A stretch of DNA of 64,000 nt from Haliscomenobacter hydrossis DSM 1100 (GCF_000212735.1 NC_015510.1:3498315-3562314); one strand, 5' to 3'. Numbered from the stretch's first letter, positions 24,486 to 32,503 are shown. Notes: generated by a model from the letters alone, not told the origin. Program-made: numbers and translations.

Positions 24486-24908
24486 GTGGAAAAAGATTTG
24501 CGGTTTAGGCGGGAAGAACGACTCAAAAGCTGGTCGGCAATTGGGCGAATGTTCAAGGAAGGGCAGTCTTTTGGCCAGTATCCCTTACGTTTTGTGTGGT
24601 TGCCCGTGGAGCCGGAGAACACAAGTTTTCCGGCGCAGTTCACCGTGAGTGTCCCCAAAAAGAAATTCAAAAAAGCCGTAGACCGCAATCGCCTGCGCCG
24701 CCAAATTAGAGAGGCTTATCGACTTAATAAGCAGCTGCTTTACCGAAATTTGGATCCATCGCAAAAAGTGTATGCCTTGATGGTGATTTATGTGGCCAAA
24801 GAAACGGTGGAGTATACCGAAATTGAAACAAATATGCATCGAGGATTGCGCAGATTGGGGAAAATTTTACGCGATCAACAGAATCAACCAACGCAAAAGG
24901 AGGAATGA
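24486..24908 (+). CDS. rnpA: Ribonuclease P protein component
   Basis: A 140-residue basic protein that binds the RNase P RNA and helps it cut tRNA 5' leaders. The signature KKAVDRNRLRRQIREAY with F(T/A)VSVPKKKFKK is unmistakable. The start is GTG at 24486: an in-frame TGA lies immediately upstream (24480-24482), and the first internal ATG would remove the leading FRREERLKS segment, which is part of the family. The usual neighbour rpmH is absent; radC lies divergent upstream and a small exported protein gene downstream. Confidence 0.94.
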   Translation: MEKDLRFRREERLKSWSAIGRMFKEGQSFGQYPLRFVWLPVEPENTSFPAQFTVSVPKKKFKKAVDRNRLRRQIREAYRLNKQLLYRNLDPSQKVYALMVIYVAKETVEYTEIETNMHRGLRRLGKILRDQQNQPTQKEE

Positions 24909-24941
24909 ACCTCCTTAATTTCTTATCTGAACTATTACAAA

Positions 24942-25457
24942 ATGAATAAAAGACTACTCTACATACTTTTAGGCTTTGTATTGGCAGGTTGTACCCTTAC
25001 TCCCGCTTTTGGCCAAAAATTTTTGGCCCTGGAACGTTATGGCAAAGTCAAAAACATTCACATCCCTATTGGCACGGTGCTAACTTATCAATTGCGTGAT
25101 GGGCAAGGGTGGTATACCGCCGAGGTGGTAGACCTGAACTACAAGGATACGCTGGTCATTTTTCCAAAAATAGCCATTCCGCTCAAAGAAATTTCGGCGC
25201 TACGCTACGATAAGAACTGGTCCAAAGGAATTGGAAAGTCTTTGAGTGTATTTGGACTGAGTTGGTCAGCCATTGCTTTAGTGGGAACACTCACGGATAA
25301 AAACCCCGATACCCACTACGAATTGAGTGATGCCATTGTAACGGGTTCTGCTTGCCTCACGGGTTTTCTTTTGCCCCGAATTTTCAAATACAAAATTGTG
25401 GACTTAGGCAAACGCAAACGCTTGCGGATCATGGATACACGGCCGTCGGAGCGCTAA
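24942..25457 (+). CDS. Exported protein of unknown function (possible lipoprotein)
   Basis: A 171-residue protein. The N-terminus has a hydrophobic stretch with LAGC at residues 14-17, fitting a lipobox; an alternative signal peptidase I site after AFGQ is also possible. The middle (IPIGTVLTYQLRDGQGWYTAEVVDLNYKDTLVIF) looks beta-rich. Residues ~95-115 and ~128-140 are weakly hydrophobic. No family was recognised. It lies 33 bp after rnpA on the same strand and may be cotranscribed with it. Confidence 0.65.
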   Translation: MNKRLLYILLGFVLAGCTLTPAFGQKFLALERYGKVKNIHIPIGTVLTYQLRDGQGWYTAEVVDLNYKDTLVIFPKIAIPLKEISALRYDKNWSKGIGKSLSVFGLSWSAIALVGTLTDKNPDTHYELSDAIVTGSACLTGFLLPRIFKYKIVDLGKRKRLRIMDTRPSER

Positions 25458-25516
25458 AAGTGTATTTGGGTTTCTACTTCGCGTAAAACCAGGGTTTGGA
25501 AAAAAGAATTCCTTTT

Positions 25517-25535
25517 TAGTTGGCATTCCCAATTA
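25517..25535. promoter_or_regulatory. Palindromic operator-like site upstream of the protoglobin gene
   Basis: TAGTTGGCATTCCCAATTA is a near-palindrome (TTGG-N5-CCAA core). It differs by one base from a second site at 26217-26235 ahead of the next gene. It lies 80 bp before the protoglobin ATG. The shape resembles a MarR-family dyad, and a MarR-type gene lies two genes downstream. Confidence 0.6.
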
Positions 25536-25615
25536 TATTTATCAATTTTGTGGCACATTCTTTAACCATTCATTTGTTGGTGTATTTAAATCAACAAAAA
25601 TTAAAACTTATTCAC

Positions 25616-26200
25616 ATGACTTCGCCAATCAAAGGTTATGACTATGGGGCCAGTAGCTTGGCTCAATCACCCTTGGAATTACGGGATCTCCAATTATTAA
25701 AACAGACCCTGCTGTGGTCTGAGGTAGATGAACAAGCCTTAAAACTAGCAGGAGAGGTGTTGGAAAACCAAACGGATGATGTACTAGATTTGTGGTACGG
25801 GTATGTTGGAAGCAATACCCATTTGCTGAGGTATTTTGCCCACAATGAAGTGCCCAATCCAGATTACCTGGCGGCAGTGCGCAAGCGTTTTGGACTTTGG
25901 ATAATGGATCTCTGCAATCGGCCATATGACCAAGACTGGCTAGACTACCAATATGAGATCGCACTTCGCCATCATTCTACCAAAAAGAACCTTACAGATG
26001 GGGTTCAAGCTGAACCGATGATTCATTTTCGATACATCGTCGCCTTTATTTTTCCGATTACCTATACCATCAAAGGATTTTTGGCAAAAAAAGGACACAG
26101 TATCGATCAAGTAGAAGTGATGTACAGCGCTTGGTTCAAAGCCGTTACCCTGACCGCCTTGCTTTGGTGTCAGCCTTATGTAAATACAGGAGAGTTCTAA
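25616..26200 (+). CDS. Protoglobin-family heme protein
   Basis: A 194-residue single-domain globin of the protoglobin/globin-coupled-sensor group, started at the ATG at 25616 (MTSPIKGYDYG). The typical features are WSEVDEQALKLAGEVLENQTDDVLDLWYGYVGS (helices A-B), PDYLAAVRKRFGLWIMDLC, and YQYEIALRHHSTKK, which contains the expected proximal heme-ligand His. IHFRYIVAFIFPITYTIKGFL is the G-helix region. No signalling output domain is attached, so it probably binds O2, NO or CO directly or detoxifies NO. Two related operators flank it, and a Cys-rich MarR regulator follows, suggesting stress- or gas-controlled expression. Confidence 0.88.
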   Translation: MTSPIKGYDYGASSLAQSPLELRDLQLLKQTLLWSEVDEQALKLAGEVLENQTDDVLDLWYGYVGSNTHLLRYFAHNEVPNPDYLAAVRKRFGLWIMDLCNRPYDQDWLDYQYEIALRHHSTKKNLTDGVQAEPMIHFRYIVAFIFPITYTIKGFLAKKGHSIDQVEVMYSAWFKAVTLTALLWCQPYVNTGEF

Positions 26201-26216
26201 AAATTTTTATACAATA

Positions 26217-26235
26217 TAGTTGGCATTGCCAATTA
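26217..26235. promoter_or_regulatory. Palindromic operator-like site upstream of the DUF2024 gene
   Basis: TAGTTGGCATTGCCAATTA has a perfect TTGGCA-T-TGCCAA core and matches the site at 25517-25535 at 18 of 19 positions. It ends 11 bp before the DUF2024 start codon, so a bound protein would block transcription or the leader. Confidence 0.65.
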
Positions 26236-26246
26236 AAAAAACATCT

Positions 26247-26519
26247 ATGCGCGCAGCTGTTTTTGATACTTATGTGCCTACTCAACAAGGAGGGATCATG
26301 CATTTTGACATTGTTGTTCCTGCTGGTACTGCTTTCGAACTGGTTTCGAGTTGGGGGGCAAACTATCTGGTAAGTAAGGGACAAGAAGGTCAACCGCTTA
26401 CTTCCAAAGAATGTAGTTTTTGCCACATTGAAGAGGCTTCTTTAGCAATGGAGGAAGCATTCAAGCGGCAGGGGTATTACATTATTGAGATGGAAGGCTG
26501 TAATCTGCTTAAGGATTAG
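26247..26519 (+). CDS. DUF2024 family protein
   Basis: A 90-residue protein started at the ATG at 26247 (MRAAVFDTYVPTQQGGIMHF). The HFDIVVP segment, the SWGANYLVSKGQE middle and CSFCHIEEASLAMEEAFKRQGYYIIEMEGC fit the small DUF2024 family, whose role is unknown. Two Cys flank a Ser-Phe (CSFC), a possible metal or redox pair, plus a third Cys near the end. It follows the protoglobin gene on the same strand but has its own operator copy, so it may be separately initiated. Confidence 0.8.
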   Translation: MRAAVFDTYVPTQQGGIMHFDIVVPAGTAFELVSSWGANYLVSKGQEGQPLTSKECSFCHIEEASLAMEEAFKRQGYYIIEMEGCNLLKD

Positions 26520-26545
26520 CCTTTTTATCAAACATTCCACAAAAA

Positions 26546-26578
26546 TGTCCGGCGGTTGTGTAATTTAACCGCCGGACA
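26546..26578. promoter_or_regulatory. Perfect 12-bp-arm hairpin just upstream of the MarR-type gene
   Basis: TGTCCGGCGGTT (26546-26557) and AACCGCCGGACA (26567-26578) are exact reverse complements around a 9-nt loop. The right arm ends 12 bp before the regulator's ATG. It could terminate the DUF2024 transcript, but no T-run follows on the plus strand, so an operator or leader hairpin controlling the regulator is equally likely. Confidence 0.6.
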
Positions 26579-26590
26579 AATTGCAGTACA

Positions 26591-27199
26591 ATGGCAAACA
26601 GCTTTGACCTAAGCTATCAAAATCAACACATTGAAAGTAAAATTACGGTGGCTCTTGAGCGCATTTCCGAAGCATTTCGGGTATTGCTTTGGCAACAAGC
26701 ACAAGAATTGAAATTAAGCCCAATTCAAATCCAGATTCTTATTTTTTGCTGTTTTCATTCATCTGAAAAATGTAAGGTCGGCTATTTGGCGCAAGAATTT
26801 AATTTAGACAAATCGACAATCAGCGATTCAGTAAAAGTGCTGGAACAAAAGAAATTGATCGAAAAATTTACTACTCCAGAAGATGGTAGAAGTTACATCA
26901 TTGGTCTTACGGATGCAGGTCTTCAAATTGCGCAGCAAACGGCATCTTTTGCCTTGCCTTTGGAAAAACCAATTCAAGAATTGAGTGATACCCAAAAAGA
27001 GGTGTTGTTGTTCAGTTTATTGGAATTGATTCACAAGTTGCAGCGTGTGGGCATCATTAGTTTGCAACGCATGTGTTTTTCCTGTCAATATTTTCAAAAA
27101 ACCAATCGTGGATATTATTGTAAATTTCTAAATATCGATCTAAGTCCCCATGATTTGCGCGTGGATTGCCCAGAGCATGAATTGAGTAACCTGGGCTAA
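26591..27199 (+). CDS. MarR-family regulator with C-terminal four-Cys cluster
   Basis: A 202-residue protein. Residues ~15-145 form a MarR-type winged helix (LSPIQIQILIFCCFHSSEKCKVGYLAQEF, then NLDKSTISDSVKVLEQKKLI and a wing with TTPEDGRSYIIGLTDAG). The C-terminal extension of ~50 residues carries Cys in the pattern C-x2-C-x11-C-x15-C (starting CFSC), which could bind zinc or an iron-sulfur cluster. This tail is unusual for plain MarR proteins and suggests a redox- or gas-sensing regulator. Its position after the protoglobin and DUF2024 genes, with their shared palindromes, makes it the obvious candidate to control them. Confidence 0.86.
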   Translation: MANSFDLSYQNQHIESKITVALERISEAFRVLLWQQAQELKLSPIQIQILIFCCFHSSEKCKVGYLAQEFNLDKSTISDSVKVLEQKKLIEKFTTPEDGRSYIIGLTDAGLQIAQQTASFALPLEKPIQELSDTQKEVLLFSLLELIHKLQRVGIISLQRMCFSCQYFQKTNRGYYCKFLNIDLSPHDLRVDCPEHELSNLG

Positions 27200-27204
27200 T
27201 GGAC

Positions 27205-27624
27205 TTACTTTACAACAAAATATTCAATGGCTAATCGATAGCTATTCAAGCCCAATCCTACGATGCTTCCCACACAACGCGAGGCCAGGTAAGAGTGGTG
27301 ACGAAAAGCTTCGCGGGCGTGAATATTGGAAATGTGCACCTCAACAACCGGCGTCTTAACGGCACTAATGGCATCGGCGATGGCGACCGAAGTGTGGGTG
27401 TAAGCCCCGGCATTGATGACGATGCCATCAAAAGAAAATCCTACCTCGTGTATTTTGTCAATGATGGCGCCTTCGTGGTTACTCTGAAAATAGTGCAAGT
27501 CCTGATCAGGAAAAGCCTGTACCAAGGTATCAAAATAAGCCTGAAAAGTTTGCGTACCGTACACTTCCGGTTCGCGTACGCCGAGGAGGTTGAGGTTGGG
27601 ACCGTTGAGGATAAGCAGTGTCAT
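27205..27624 (-). CDS. aroQ: 3-dehydroquinate dehydratase, type II
   Basis: A 139-residue enzyme of the shikimate pathway, converting 3-dehydroquinate to 3-dehydroshikimate; type II enzymes form dodecamers. Visible motifs are ILNGPNLNLLGVREPEVYG (with the catalytic Tyr loop), FQSNHEGAIIDKIHE, INAGAYTHTSVAI and EVHISNIHAREAFRHHSY (catalytic His). The ATG at 27624 is chosen; an upstream ATG at 27705 would add residues coded by the GTGAAAA repeat. RecQ lies upstream on the same strand, with a repeat palindrome between. Confidence 0.95.
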   Translation of the reverse strand: MTLLILNGPNLNLLGVREPEVYGTQTFQAYFDTLVQAFPDQDLHYFQSNHEGAIIDKIHEVGFSFDGIVINAGAYTHTSVAIADAISAVKTPVVEVHISNIHAREAFRHHSYLASRCVGSIVGLGLNSYRLAIEYFVVK

Positions 27625-27628
27625 AGAG

Positions 27629-27707
27629 AGTGAAAAGTGAAAAGTGAAAAGTGAAAAGTGAAACATATTAAAGCTGCTTTTCACTTTTCGTTTTTCACTT
27701 TTCACTT
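27629..27707. repeat. GTGAAAA-type low-complexity palindrome
   Basis: The left side (27629-27663) has tandem GTGAAAA units; the right side (27678-27707) has the complement TTTTCACTTTTC-type units. The two fold back on each other with a loop of about 14 nt. It lies between recQ and aroQ, both leftward, and related units occur at the end of the DUF1990 gene near 14470. Confidence 0.75.
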
Positions 27708-27709
27708 AA

Positions 27710-29908
27710 TTAATTTGCGAGTTCCGATAAAAATTTAATCCTAACCATCAAGATTTCGTCCATGGTGATGTCGTCATCTTTCAGGGCTTTGTAGGCTACT
27801 TTGGCATCGTCGGTATCCACACTCATGAAGTAATCGTAAATATCGTCACGGATGGCTTCATCCATGGTTTCGTCCAGGTAATAATCTATATTGACTTTAG
27901 TTCCGGAGAGGACAATCGCGTAAAGTTCTTCCAGAATTTCATCCATGGTGATGTCGTTGGCTTCGGCAATGTCTTCCAATGGCACTTTACGGTCGATGCT
28001 CTGAATGATGTTTACCTTGATTTTGGATTTATTGGCTACCTGCTTGACCACAAAATCGGTAGGTCGGTCAATCTCATTCTCTTCAACGTACTTTTTGATC
28101 ATTTCCACGAAGGCCTTGCCGTAACGAATGGCTTTGCCTCGGCTAACCCCGGAGATGTGCACCATATCATCCATCGAAATGGGATATTGGGTCGCCATGT
28201 CTTCCAGAGAAGGATCCTGGAAAATCACATAAGGTGGCACATTGTGGCGTTTGGCTTCCCGGCGGCGCAAATCTTTGAGCAAACCGACTAGGGTTTCGTC
28301 CAATACTGCCGTACGGCCTATATCCTCATTATTGGCATCGATCTGCTCTTTTTCGTAATCGTGGTTGAGCGGAATTTGTACGGGGTAAGTCTTCTTCAGG
28401 AAATCACGCCCTTTTTCTGTCAACTTCAGCAAACCGTAACTTTCTACATCTTTGTAGAGCAGGTCTTGCAACAGGGCATGGCGGTATACCGACTCCCAAA
28501 AATTGATGTCTTTGCCTTTGCCAACCCCGTAAGAAGGTTTTTTATTGAAAGCGTAATCCTTGATTTCCTTGGTCTCCGCACCTTGTACAAAATCAAGCAA
28601 GGTTTTGATCGTGAAGTTTTCATCCAGTTCATCCACCACCTTGAGGGCGTCCTGCATTTCTTTGGTGACTTCGATCTTCTCTTTGGGATAGCGGCAGTTG
28701 TCGCATAGGGTGCAATTTGCCTGATCGTATTCCTCACCAAAATAGTGCAATAAGAACTGGCGGCGGCAAGCCGTAGTTTCAGCATAAGCCATTACTTCTT
28801 GCATCAGTTGAGAGCCCATCTCGCGTTCGGCCACCGGCTTGTCGCGCAGGAATTTTTCCAACTTGAGCATATCCTTGTACGCGTAAAAGGCAATGCAACG
28901 GCCTTCTAGGCCATCGCGACCAGCGCGACCGGTTTCCTGGTAGTAGTTCTCGATGCTTTTGGGCATGTCGAAGTGGATCACAAAGCGTACATCCGGTTTG
29001 TCGATGCCCATCCCAAAGGCAATGGTCGCTACAATGACGTCCACATCCTCCATGAGGAATTCGTCCTGGGTTCTGGTGCGCGTTTTGGCGTCCAAACCAG
29101 CGTGATAGGGAGCGGCTTTGATGTCGTTGACCTGGAGTACTTTGGCAATCTCTTCGGCAGCTTTGCGGCTTTGCACATAAATGATACCCGATTGTCCGGG
29201 CATGCCCTTGATTACCTGGATGATTTGGCGAACGGCTTGCTCAGGTTTTCCTTTGGGACGAACCTCGTAATACAGGTTTTCGCGGTTGAAGGAAGACATG
29301 AACGCATGTTCGCTGCGCAGTCCCAGGTTTTTCAGAATATCGGACTGTACTTTAGGTGTAGCAGTAGCGGTAAGGGCGATGATGGGAACTTCCTGGCCGA
29401 TGCCGTCCAGCATCGAACGGATGCGCCGGTATTCCGGACGAAAATCGTGCCCCCATTCGGAAATACAGTGGGCTTCATCTACGGCTACAAAGGAGACATT
29501 GACCGTTCGGAAGAACTCGATGTTTTCGTCCTTCGTAAGCGTTTCGGGTGCGATGTAAAGCAATTTGGTGTTTCCATCATTGATGGCTTGCTTTACCAGT
29601 TTCATTTGTGCTTTGGTCAGCGAGGAGTTTAAAAAATGTGCTACATCGTCGCTTTGACTGTATCCGCGAATGGAGTCCACCTGGTTTTTCATCAGGGCGA
29701 TGAGTGGAGAAATAACGATGGCTGTTCCTTCGAGCATGAGGGCTGGCAATTGATAACACAGCGATTTTCCTCCTCCGGTAGGCATAATGACAAAAGTGTC
29801 GTCCCGATTGAGTAAGTTCTGGATGATTGCTTCCTGATTGCCTTTGAACGCGTCAAAGCCGAAGTATTTCTGCAAAGCCTCTTGCAATGTTTCTTGCGTC
29901 ACTGTCAT
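27710..29908 (-). CDS. recQ: ATP-dependent DNA helicase RecQ
   Basis: A 732-residue superfamily 2 helicase that unwinds DNA 3'-5' and acts in recombination and fork repair. Motif I is VIMPTGGGKSLCYQLPA, the DEAH box is FVAVDEAHCISEWGHDFRP, and motif VI is YYQETGRAGRDG. A Zn-binding Cys cluster (CRRQFLLHYFGEEY ... CTLCDNC) precedes an RQC winged helix. An HRDC-like domain (RRREAKRHNVPPYVIFQDPSL) and an extra Asp-rich C-terminal tail (~120 residues) follow; the tail is longer than in E. coli RecQ. The ATG at 29908 (MTVTQETLQ) is preferred over one at 29965. Confidence 0.95.
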   Translation of the reverse strand: MTVTQETLQEALQKYFGFDAFKGNQEAIIQNLLNRDDTFVIMPTGGGKSLCYQLPALMLEGTAIVISPLIALMKNQVDSIRGYSQSDDVAHFLNSSLTKAQMKLVKQAINDGNTKLLYIAPETLTKDENIEFFRTVNVSFVAVDEAHCISEWGHDFRPEYRRIRSMLDGIGQEVPIIALTATATPKVQSDILKNLGLRSEHAFMSSFNRENLYYEVRPKGKPEQAVRQIIQVIKGMPGQSGIIYVQSRKAAEEIAKVLQVNDIKAAPYHAGLDAKTRTRTQDEFLMEDVDVIVATIAFGMGIDKPDVRFVIHFDMPKSIENYYQETGRAGRDGLEGRCIAFYAYKDMLKLEKFLRDKPVAEREMGSQLMQEVMAYAETTACRRQFLLHYFGEEYDQANCTLCDNCRYPKEKIEVTKEMQDALKVVDELDENFTIKTLLDFVQGAETKEIKDYAFNKKPSYGVGKGKDINFWESVYRHALLQDLLYKDVESYGLLKLTEKGRDFLKKTYPVQIPLNHDYEKEQIDANNEDIGRTAVLDETLVGLLKDLRRREAKRHNVPPYVIFQDPSLEDMATQYPISMDDMVHISGVSRGKAIRYGKAFVEMIKKYVEENEIDRPTDFVVKQVANKSKIKVNIIQSIDRKVPLEDIAEANDITMDEILEELYAIVLSGTKVNIDYYLDETMDEAIRDDIYDYFMSVDTDDAKVAYKALKDDDITMDEILMVRIKFLSELAN

Positions 29909-30192
29909 GGCTCTCGTGCTTTGATCTTTTGATTTTAGCGTACTTTTGCGCAGCGCCGCACACAATTGCTTGTTGCGGATACGTTTCGGTAGTTTTTGTG
30001 AATTCTAAGAACTAAATATAACCAAAAATTAGGATTATTCATATCCTTATCTGGTTTTTTAGTGCAATTTGTCTGGTTTTTTCCCCCTTTGAGGAAAAGC
30101 ACGCGAAGATAATAAATAATTTACAAAAACAATTGAATTTTAACCAATTAACTAAATGCTTTTGAAAAAGCAGCACGTGTAGAAACAAACGA

Positions 30193-31167
30193 ATGGATAC
30201 CCTTAAAAACATAATTTTGAGTACTGCCCGCCAAACCATAGAAATTGAGGCGGCAACGCTTCAAGACTTAAGAAATAGCTTGGATGAGGGCTTTGTGGCC
30301 ACCGTGGAGGCTATATATGCAGCTACGGGTCGAGTAATTCTGACTGGGATTGGCAAAAGTGCCATCATTGCGCAAAAAATTGTAGCTACCCTCAACTCCA
30401 CCGGAACCCCGGCGATTTTTTTGCACGCTGCGGATGCCATCCACGGCGACTTAGGCATGATCCAGGTGCAAGATGTGGTCATTTGTTTGTCTAAAAGCGG
30501 CGAGACGCCCGAAATCAAAGTCCTGGTGCCACTCATCAAGAACCTGGGCACGATGTTGATCGGCATGGTCAGCAACAAAGATTCTTATTTGGCCAAACAA
30601 GCCCAATTTATCCTCCATACCCCGATTGACAGGGAGGCAGATCCAAACAATCTGGCCCCAACAGCAAGTACCACTGCTCAAATGGCGATGGGGGATGCCC
30701 TGGCCACTTCTCTTTGTGCATTGCGGGGGTTTTCACCCAAAGATTTTGCGCAGTTTCATCCCGGAGGATCATTGGGCAAACAACTATACTTGCGGGTTAG
30801 CGACCTTTATACCCATAACGCCCGGCCCATGGTTGACCCCGCAACGGGCATCAAACGCACCATTTTGGAAATCACCTCCAAACGCCTCGGCGCAACCGCA
30901 GTAGTGGATACGGATGAAAAAGTGTTGGGCATCGTGACCGATGGCGATTTGCGCCGCATGTTGGAGCGATTGGACAACTGGACAGATGTATGTGCACAAG
31001 ACATCATGAGTGTACATCCAAAAACGATTTTTGCGCATGCAATGGCCGTACATGCCCTGGAGATCATGCGCAAATATAGTATCTCACAATTGCTGGTGGT
31101 GGATGAGGAAGAAAAATATGTGGGCGTGGTGCATTTGCACGATTTGATCCGGGAAGGAATCGTGTAG
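30193..31167 (+). CDS. kdsD: Arabinose-5-phosphate isomerase (KdsD/KpsF/GutQ family)
   Basis: A 324-residue enzyme interconverting ribulose-5-phosphate and arabinose-5-phosphate, the first step to the Kdo sugar of lipopolysaccharide. The SIS domain (residues ~35-170) shows GRVILTGIGKSAIIAQKIVATLNSTG, HGDLGMIQ, SKSGETPEIK and the conserved ALCALRGFSPKDFAQFHPGG-type segment (here SLCALRGF...FHPGGSLGK). Two CBS motifs fill the C-terminus (GATAVVDTDEKVLGIVTDGD; YSISQLLVVDEEEKYVGVVH). The TAG stop codon lies inside a GTAG-headed repeat. Confidence 0.94.
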   Translation: MDTLKNIILSTARQTIEIEAATLQDLRNSLDEGFVATVEAIYAATGRVILTGIGKSAIIAQKIVATLNSTGTPAIFLHAADAIHGDLGMIQVQDVVICLSKSGETPEIKVLVPLIKNLGTMLIGMVSNKDSYLAKQAQFILHTPIDREADPNNLAPTASTTAQMAMGDALATSLCALRGFSPKDFAQFHPGGSLGKQLYLRVSDLYTHNARPMVDPATGIKRTILEITSKRLGATAVVDTDEKVLGIVTDGDLRRMLERLDNWTDVCAQDIMSVHPKTIFAHAMAVHALEIMRKYSISQLLVVDEEEKYVGVVHLHDLIREGIV

Positions 31168-31230
31168 GGGCAAACCCTGTGTGGTTGCCCACAATGCGTG
31201 TATTGGGCAACCACACAGGGTTGCCCCTAC
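31164..31230. repeat. GTAG-headed REP pair (BIME-like), copy 1
   Basis: Two inverted units face each other: 31164-31190 on the plus strand and 31204-31230 on the minus strand. Each begins GTAGGGGC and folds into its own small stem (GGGCAA.../GTTGCCC). Together they form a long palindrome with one bulged base. The TAG of the plus-strand GTAG is the kdsD stop codon, and the TAG of the minus-strand GTAG is the stop of the MazG-like gene. A related pair lies at 35497-35548. Confidence 0.85.
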
Positions 31231-31574
31231 CGTAATTTTTCATTGTTCGCGTGCCGTTCCGCGTCTCTTTTCGTTTTCTTTTCCAGGTTTTTATGCAGAG
31301 CCTCCGTCAAATCGATTCCGGTTTGATTGGCCAAACAAATCAGCACAAACAATACATCCGCCATTTCATCCGCCAAGTCTGCTTTGGCCGTCAGGGCATC
31401 GTCGGGGTTTTTGAATGACTGTTCGCCGTACATCCGGGACATCAGACGAGCCACTTCGCCTACTTCCTCCATCAGGATGGCGGTATTGGTAAGCTCGTGG
31501 TAATAACGCACCCCAATGGTCTTGATCCATTCATCTACCGTAGTTTGGGCTTCCGAAAGTAGCAGTTGCTGCAT
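31227..31574 (-). CDS. MazG-like nucleotide pyrophosphohydrolase
   Basis: A 115-residue all-alpha NTP pyrophosphatase of the MazG/RS21-C6 type. The metal-binding motifs are LMEEVGEVARLM (ExxE) and KADLADEMADVLFVLICLAN (ExxD). Such enzymes hydrolyse house-cleaning nucleotides to monophosphate and pyrophosphate. The start codon overlaps the dtd stop by one base (TAATG), so the two are translationally coupled. Both are quality-control enzymes, a sensible pairing. The TAG stop is supplied by the REP pair. Confidence 0.9.
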   Translation of the reverse strand: MQQLLLSEAQTTVDEWIKTIGVRYYHELTNTAILMEEVGEVARLMSRMYGEQSFKNPDDALTAKADLADEMADVLFVLICLANQTGIDLTEALHKNLEKKTKRDAERHANNEKLR

Positions 31575-32026
31575 TATTCTTTGTTTTTGCTGTCGATGAT
31601 AATGGTGACCGGGCCGTCGTTGAGCAGACGTACTTTCATGTCGGCGCCAAATTCACCTGTACCAACGGGGATGCCGGCACAAACTTCCAGTTTTTTGACA
31701 AAAGCCTCGTACATGGGAATGGCAAAATCGGGCTTGGAAGCCTTGATGTACGAAGGTCGATTGCCTTTTTTGGTGCTGGCATGCAAGGTGAATTGACTTA
31801 CCACCAACAGACCACCCTTGGCATCCAGCACGGAGCAATTCATGACTTCGTTTTCATCGGGAAAGATGCGGAGATTGACCACCTTGTTGCACAACCATTC
31901 GATGTCTTCAGCGGTATCGGCGTCTTCAATGCCTACCAAAATCAATAAACCAGTACCAATCGCTGACTTGATTTGGCCCTCAATGGTAACGGATGCTTCA
32001 GAAACTCGTTGGATGACTAAGCGCAT
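31574..32026 (-). CDS. dtd: D-aminoacyl-tRNA deacylase
   Basis: A 150-residue homodimeric enzyme that removes D-amino acids (and glycine from tRNA-Ala) from mischarged tRNA. Both family hallmarks are present: SQFTLHA near residue 78 and the cross-subunit GPVTI motif near residue 138. The start MRLVIQRVSEASVTI is typical. It begins 4 bp after the preceding exported protein gene, forming a three-gene run with that gene and the MazG-like gene. Confidence 0.96.
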   Translation of the reverse strand: MRLVIQRVSEASVTIEGQIKSAIGTGLLILVGIEDADTAEDIEWLCNKVVNLRIFPDENEVMNCSVLDAKGGLLVVSQFTLHASTKKGNRPSYIKASKPDFAIPMYEAFVKKLEVCAGIPVGTGEFGADMKVRLLNDGPVTIIIDSKNKE

Positions 32027-32029
32027 TAT

Positions 32030-32503
32030 TTATTTGGCACTTTTTACCAATTCTGCATCTGTGAGTCCGTACATGAGCCGATTGATGTCATTGGCATTCA
32101 AATCCAGTTTGCCTTTGATGGTGATGGCTTCCGTGGTGTATTTGATGGGTTCTTTGGATACCACTTCCATTACGGATTCAGGACCAGCACCGCCACAAAA
32201 GAAGCACATGTTGTAAGGGAAAGCGGAAAAGACGAACTCTTTTTGTCCACGATAACCTTCTACGGGAATGATGTACCCCTTGATTTCGACTGATTTGCCT
32301 TCGAGTGCTTTGATCTCAGGACTAAAAATAGGCACGTCTACTTTAAAACCCAGCATTTCATCGTATTGCTTCTTAAAGGTAACCTTGGCCAGCGTTGTCC
32401 AAAGACTTTTATTGTCTTGGGCAATTACGTTTGAGCTTCCAGCCCACAAAAAACAGAAGGCCAAACTGGCAACCAGCATTGTTTTTTTCATTTGATACTT
32501 CAT
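32030..32503 (-). CDS. Exported DUF3299-like protein
   Basis: A 157-residue protein with a signal peptide (hydrophobic LVASLAFCFLWAG, cleavage probably after NVIAQ). The core has a beta-barrel look (VEIKGYIIPVEGYRGQKEFVF) followed by a Cys-containing turn MCFFCGGAGPESVMEV and a late ITIKGKLDLNANDINRLMYGL. This order matches DUF3299-type exported proteins thought to have an OB-like fold; the CFFC pair may bind a metal or form a disulfide. Function is unknown. It starts the operon with dtd and the MazG-like gene. Confidence 0.7.
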   Translation of the reverse strand: MKYQMKKTMLVASLAFCFLWAGSSNVIAQDNKSLWTTLAKVTFKKQYDEMLGFKVDVPIFSPEIKALEGKSVEIKGYIIPVEGYRGQKEFVFSAFPYNMCFFCGGAGPESVMEVVSKEPIKYTTEAITIKGKLDLNANDINRLMYGLTDAELVKSAK

